DNA from: JBIOJM01 sp044450785
GTDB taxonomy: Bacteria; Planctomycetota; Planctomycetia; Isosphaerales; Isosphaeraceae
DNA length: 17,085 bases
Direction of reading: 5' to 3'
NCBI GenBank assembly: GCA_044450785.1
Contig: JBIOJM010000224.1
Location: forward strand, 1 to 17,085
A program made the translations under genes and the position numbers. This document shows positions 14,583-17,085 of this stretch, piece by piece. Within the stretch, counting starts at the first letter, position 1. Each line of letters opens with the position of its first letter. The notes below the pieces were generated by a model. It saw nothing but the letters and a program-made list of their open reading frames with translations. It was not told where the DNA came from and did not search any database.

Positions 14583-15902
14583 ATGACGCGGCAGTTGATG
14601 GCGGTGGTGGTGCTGTGTCTCGTGACCCTGGTGGGACCGGCTTGGGCTCAGCGGCCGGTTGGGTCGGGCGGAGCGCGGTCCCGACCAGACACGTCGCGCC
14701 CGGTCGTGCTCAAGCCGGCTCGCGTCTGGGACGGCCTTGCGCTTGAGGCTCACGAGGGCTGGATCGTTGTCGCCCGGGGGGAAACGATCGAGGCGACCGG
14801 GCCGGCCGGCGAAGTGAAGGTCCCCGAGGGCAGCCGCGCCATCGAGCTGCCCGGGACGACCCTGTTACCGGGGTTGATCGACGCCCACACGCACGTCTTG
14901 CTGCACCCGTACAACGAGGCGCTGTGGGATGATCAGGTGCTCAAGGAAGCACTTGCGCTGCGGGTCTGCCGCGCGACCAACCATTTGCGGAGCACGCTCC
15001 TTTCCGGTTTCACGACGATCCGCGATTTGGGGACTGAGGGGGCCGGGTATGCTGACGTTGGGCTGAAGCAGGCCGTTGCGCAGGGGATCGTTTCCGGCCC
15101 GCGGATGCTGGTGGTGACGCGGGCCATTGTGGCGACAGGCAGTTACGCACCCAAGGGTTTCGCCCCCGAGTTTCACATCCCCCAAGGGGCTGAGGAAGCC
15201 GATGGAGTGGATTCGTTGATCCGGGTCGTCCGGGACCAGATCGGCCGGGGGGCCGACTGGATCAAGGTCTATGCCGACACTGCGATGGGAGGCGCGGCGA
15301 TTCGCCCGTCGTTCTCGCTGGAGGAGCTCACGCGGATCGTCGAGACGGCGCGCTCGGTGGGTATCCTGGTGTCGGCCCACGCCACGTCGAAGGAAGGGAT
15401 GCGGCGCGCGGCGCTGGCGGGCGTCGCGACCATCGAGCACGGCGATGGCGGCGACCTTGAAGTCTTCAAGCTGATGGTCGAGCGCGGCGTCGTCCTCTGC
15501 CCGACCTTGGCCGCGTTGGAGGCGTCTGCCCGGCATCGCGGTTATCGCCCGGGGACCGACCCGGAGCCAGCCCGCCTCAGGCGCGCGCGGGCGACCTTCA
15601 AGCAAGCGCTCGAGGCGGGTGTCATGATCGCCAACGGCAGCGACATGGGGGTCTTTGCCCACGGCGAAGGCGCACGCGAGCTCGAGCTGCTGGTCGACTA
15701 CGGTATGAAGCCGGCCGAGGCACTCCGTGCCGCGACCTCGGTCGTTGCCAAAACCCTCCGCCTGGACGATCGCCTGGGCGCCATCAAGCCAGGACTTCTG
15801 GCCGATCTGGTCGCCGTCGAGGGAGATCCGACCCACGACATCAAGACCCTGCGCCAGGTCAAACTGGTGATGAAGGGGGGCGCACTCTACCGCGAGCCGT
15901 AG
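14583..15902 (+). CDS. secreted metal-dependent amidohydrolase (imidazolonepropionase/Xaa-Pro dipeptidase-like)
   Basis: 439 residues. A signal peptide is present (about 1-22, ending GPAWAQ), so export to the periplasm is predicted. The amidohydrolase TIM-barrel metal ligands are all visible: HTH at 102-104 in DAHTHV, a candidate carboxylated lysine K228 in DWIKVYAD, H266 in SAHATS, H286 in TIEHGDG, and D354 in NGSDMG. The C-terminal GAIKPGLLADLVAVEGDPTHDI is the usual small beta domain closing the fold. Family members hydrolyse Xaa-Pro or other dipeptides, or cyclic amides; substrate cannot be told from sequence. The gene is divergent from the TPR kinase and converges on the hydrolase at 15941 with 38 bp between stops. 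Confidence 0.94.
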   Translation: MTRQLMAVVVLCLVTLVGPAWAQRPVGSGGARSRPDTSRPVVLKPARVWDGLALEAHEGWIVVARGETIEATGPAGEVKVPEGSRAIELPGTTLLPGLIDAHTHVLLHPYNEALWDDQVLKEALALRVCRATNHLRSTLLSGFTTIRDLGTEGAGYADVGLKQAVAQGIVSGPRMLVVTRAIVATGSYAPKGFAPEFHIPQGAEEADGVDSLIRVVRDQIGRGADWIKVYADTAMGGAAIRPSFSLEELTRIVETARSVGILVSAHATSKEGMRRAALAGVATIEHGDGGDLEVFKLMVERGVVLCPTLAALEASARHRGYRPGTDPEPARLRRARATFKQALEAGVMIANGSDMGVFAHGEGARELELLVDYGMKPAEALRAATSVVAKTLRLDDRLGAIKPGLLADLVAVEGDPTHDIKTLRQVKLVMKGGALYREP

Positions 15903-15940
15903 GAGCCGTCAGAAAATAACTTGGCCATTCGAACAGGCTT

Positions 15941-17085
15941 TTACGAGCCGGACGGCGCGTCGACGACCAAGCGGCCCAGCGGCTGGATGGGGACGATGGA
16001 CAGTCCCGGCCGGGTGGCCAGCGCGCGCGAGAAGGCCGTCACGAGGGTGCGATACTGTCCATCAGGCAGTGGGCGATGAGTGGTGAGCGACCACTGTCCG
16101 CTGGCATTCGCGGTGGTCCAACCGGCCAGTGTGGTGGGCCCTGACTTTCCCACGGGGCCGACCGAGAGCTGTACAACCGAGCCGGGCGCGGCCGTGCCTG
16201 AAAACTCCGGCTGATTGGTCTGCACCACCTGCGCCGGTCCGTAAATGCGGTTGGCGCGGACTTCGGCGGCTGGGCTCGCCAGGGCCTGGCCGGCCGAAGC
16301 GGTCGTGATTGTCGTCGCGGTCGACTGAGCGTTATCGATCTGGCCGTCGAGCTGGAGCTCATGGACCAAGGGGGCCTGGTTGCCCAAGGTGGGAGCGATG
16401 AAGTTCCGGTACCAATAATTCACGCCTGTCTTGCCCGAGTGTGTCACTCCCATGTTCGTCAGGTTGTAGTAGTGCACCACCGGCCCATCACTCCTGACGG
16501 GGACCTGGCCCCAGAGGTTGTACATCCCGCTGGCGGTGGCCGTGGAGTGCTCGAAGAAGACCTGGGCCTCATCGACCACCGATGGGACGAACGCGGGAGG
16601 GTCGTTGGCTCTGCCTTGGTAGTTGGTGACAATCATCCTGGCCAGCCCGCCAAGCGGCCCGGCAAAGCTGATTTGCTTCCCTGGAAGATTGTTGTTGGCG
16701 GCGTGAGGATCCAGCAGGGTATCCACGATGTAGCCGGCTTTGAGCTGCGGGGTCATCATGCTTTCGAGCTTGACGATGGCATAGGTGTTGACCACAGTCC
16801 CCTCGCTGTGGCCGATGAAATCAAGGTTAACGGGGCTGGAGGCTGGGAACCGGCTGGCCGCATCGAGGATGAGCTGCGTCAATTTCGGTGATTGCTTGAT
16901 TGCCTCACCAGGCGTGCCGCTTTGGGCCACCCAGTTATAAGGGATCACCGCGTCGTAGCCCTGTTGTTTCATCAGGTAGGCAGTCTCGAGCTCCCAGGGC
17001 GGCCCATTTTTCCAGCTCGTGTCCTGAATTCCTCCGTGTGTAACGATACCGATCGTGTAGGTGCGGAACGACGCAGTTTGCTGGG
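15941..17085 (-). CDS. alpha/beta hydrolase with Ig-like C-terminal domain, N-terminus beyond window edge
   Basis: About 380 residues are visible and the frame remains open to the window edge, so the start is outside. The edge-proximal part contains GIVTHGG, the usual oxyanion-hole HG motif of lipases, and DFIGHSEGTVV carries the nucleophile elbow GHSEG (the serine codon is at about 16805-16807). Later text includes DTLLDPHAAN and VVHYYNLTNMGVTHSGKTG, where the catalytic Asp/His may lie. An Ig-like beta domain follows (PEFSGTAAPGSVVQLSV, then ASGQWSLTTHRPLPDGQY), typical of secreted multi-domain proteins. The end is IQPLGRLVVDAPSGS. It is probably an extracellular or surface lipase/esterase. 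The ATG at 16972 is internal to the hydrolase domain and is not the start. Confidence 0.85.
   Translation of the reverse strand, partial: QQTASFRTYTIGIVTHGGIQDTSWKNGPPWELETAYLMKQQGYDAVIPYNWVAQSGTPGEAIKQSPKLTQLILDAASRFPASSPVNLDFIGHSEGTVVNTYAIVKLESMMTPQLKAGYIVDTLLDPHAANNNLPGKQISFAGPLGGLARMIVTNYQGRANDPPAFVPSVVDEAQVFFEHSTATASGMYNLWGQVPVRSDGPVVHYYNLTNMGVTHSGKTGVNYWYRNFIAPTLGNQAPLVHELQLDGQIDNAQSTATTITTASAGQALASPAAEVRANRIYGPAQVVQTNQPEFSGTAAPGSVVQLSVGPVGKSGPTTLAGWTTANASGQWSLTTHRPLPDGQYRTLVTAFSRALATRPGLSIVPIQPLGRLVVDAPSGS

Overview
The window looks like chromosomal DNA of a planctomycete, probably of the Isosphaeraceae. The first ~400 bases are the reverse complement of the 5' third of a 16S rRNA gene with planctomycete-type sequence (GAATGAACGTTGGCGGCGTGG just after the universal 5' motif). 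GC content is high, and Ser/Thr protein kinases with HRD/DFG motifs, small lipoproteins and secreted hydrolases are abundant, which fits that lineage.

Layout: (1) 1-398, 16S rRNA on the minus strand; 399-~1000, its long leader with stem-loops, a boxA antitermination motif and a possible promoter. (2) 1365-4381, a module resembling replication or plasmid/phage genes: two tandem winged-helix proteins on the plus strand (a short one and a long one sharing the same DNA-binding domain), meeting tail to tail (7 bp between stop codons) a ParB-like/DNA methyltransferase fusion on the minus strand. The long winged-helix gene carries 33-bp-period tandem repeats and the methyltransferase gene carries a perfect 26-bp palindrome. 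(3) 4398-5699, a two-gene operon for polyprenyl-phosphate sugar or lipid A-type envelope modification: a GT2 glycosyltransferase and a LAB_N-domain membrane protein. (4) 5769-6572, a solitary trpC on the minus strand. (5) 6996-8360, a soluble Ser/Thr kinase with an N-terminal zinc ribbon. (6) 8400-9394, minus-strand small proteins: a conserved-looking protein of unknown function and a small lipoprotein. (7) 9563-14245, minus strand: a large lipoprotein alpha/beta hydrolase downstream of a membrane Ser/Thr kinase with TPR repeats whose catalytic domain has lost the whole ATP-binding N-lobe; a 36-codon ORF lies just upstream. (8) 14583-15902, a secreted metal-dependent amidohydrolase. (9) 15941-17085, a secreted alpha/beta hydrolase with an Ig-like C-terminal domain, cut by the window edge.

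Functional links visible here are local. The GT2/LAB_N pair forms an operon, and the winged-helix/ParB-methyltransferase genes probably form one accessory module. The kinases, lipoproteins and hydrolases suggest envelope signalling and surface metabolism, but nothing in the sequence ties them into one pathway. I found no CRISPR array, tRNA or recognisable transposase. The best leads for something undescribed are the winged-helix/ParB-methyltransferase module with its internal repeats and palindrome, and the kinase without an N-lobe.
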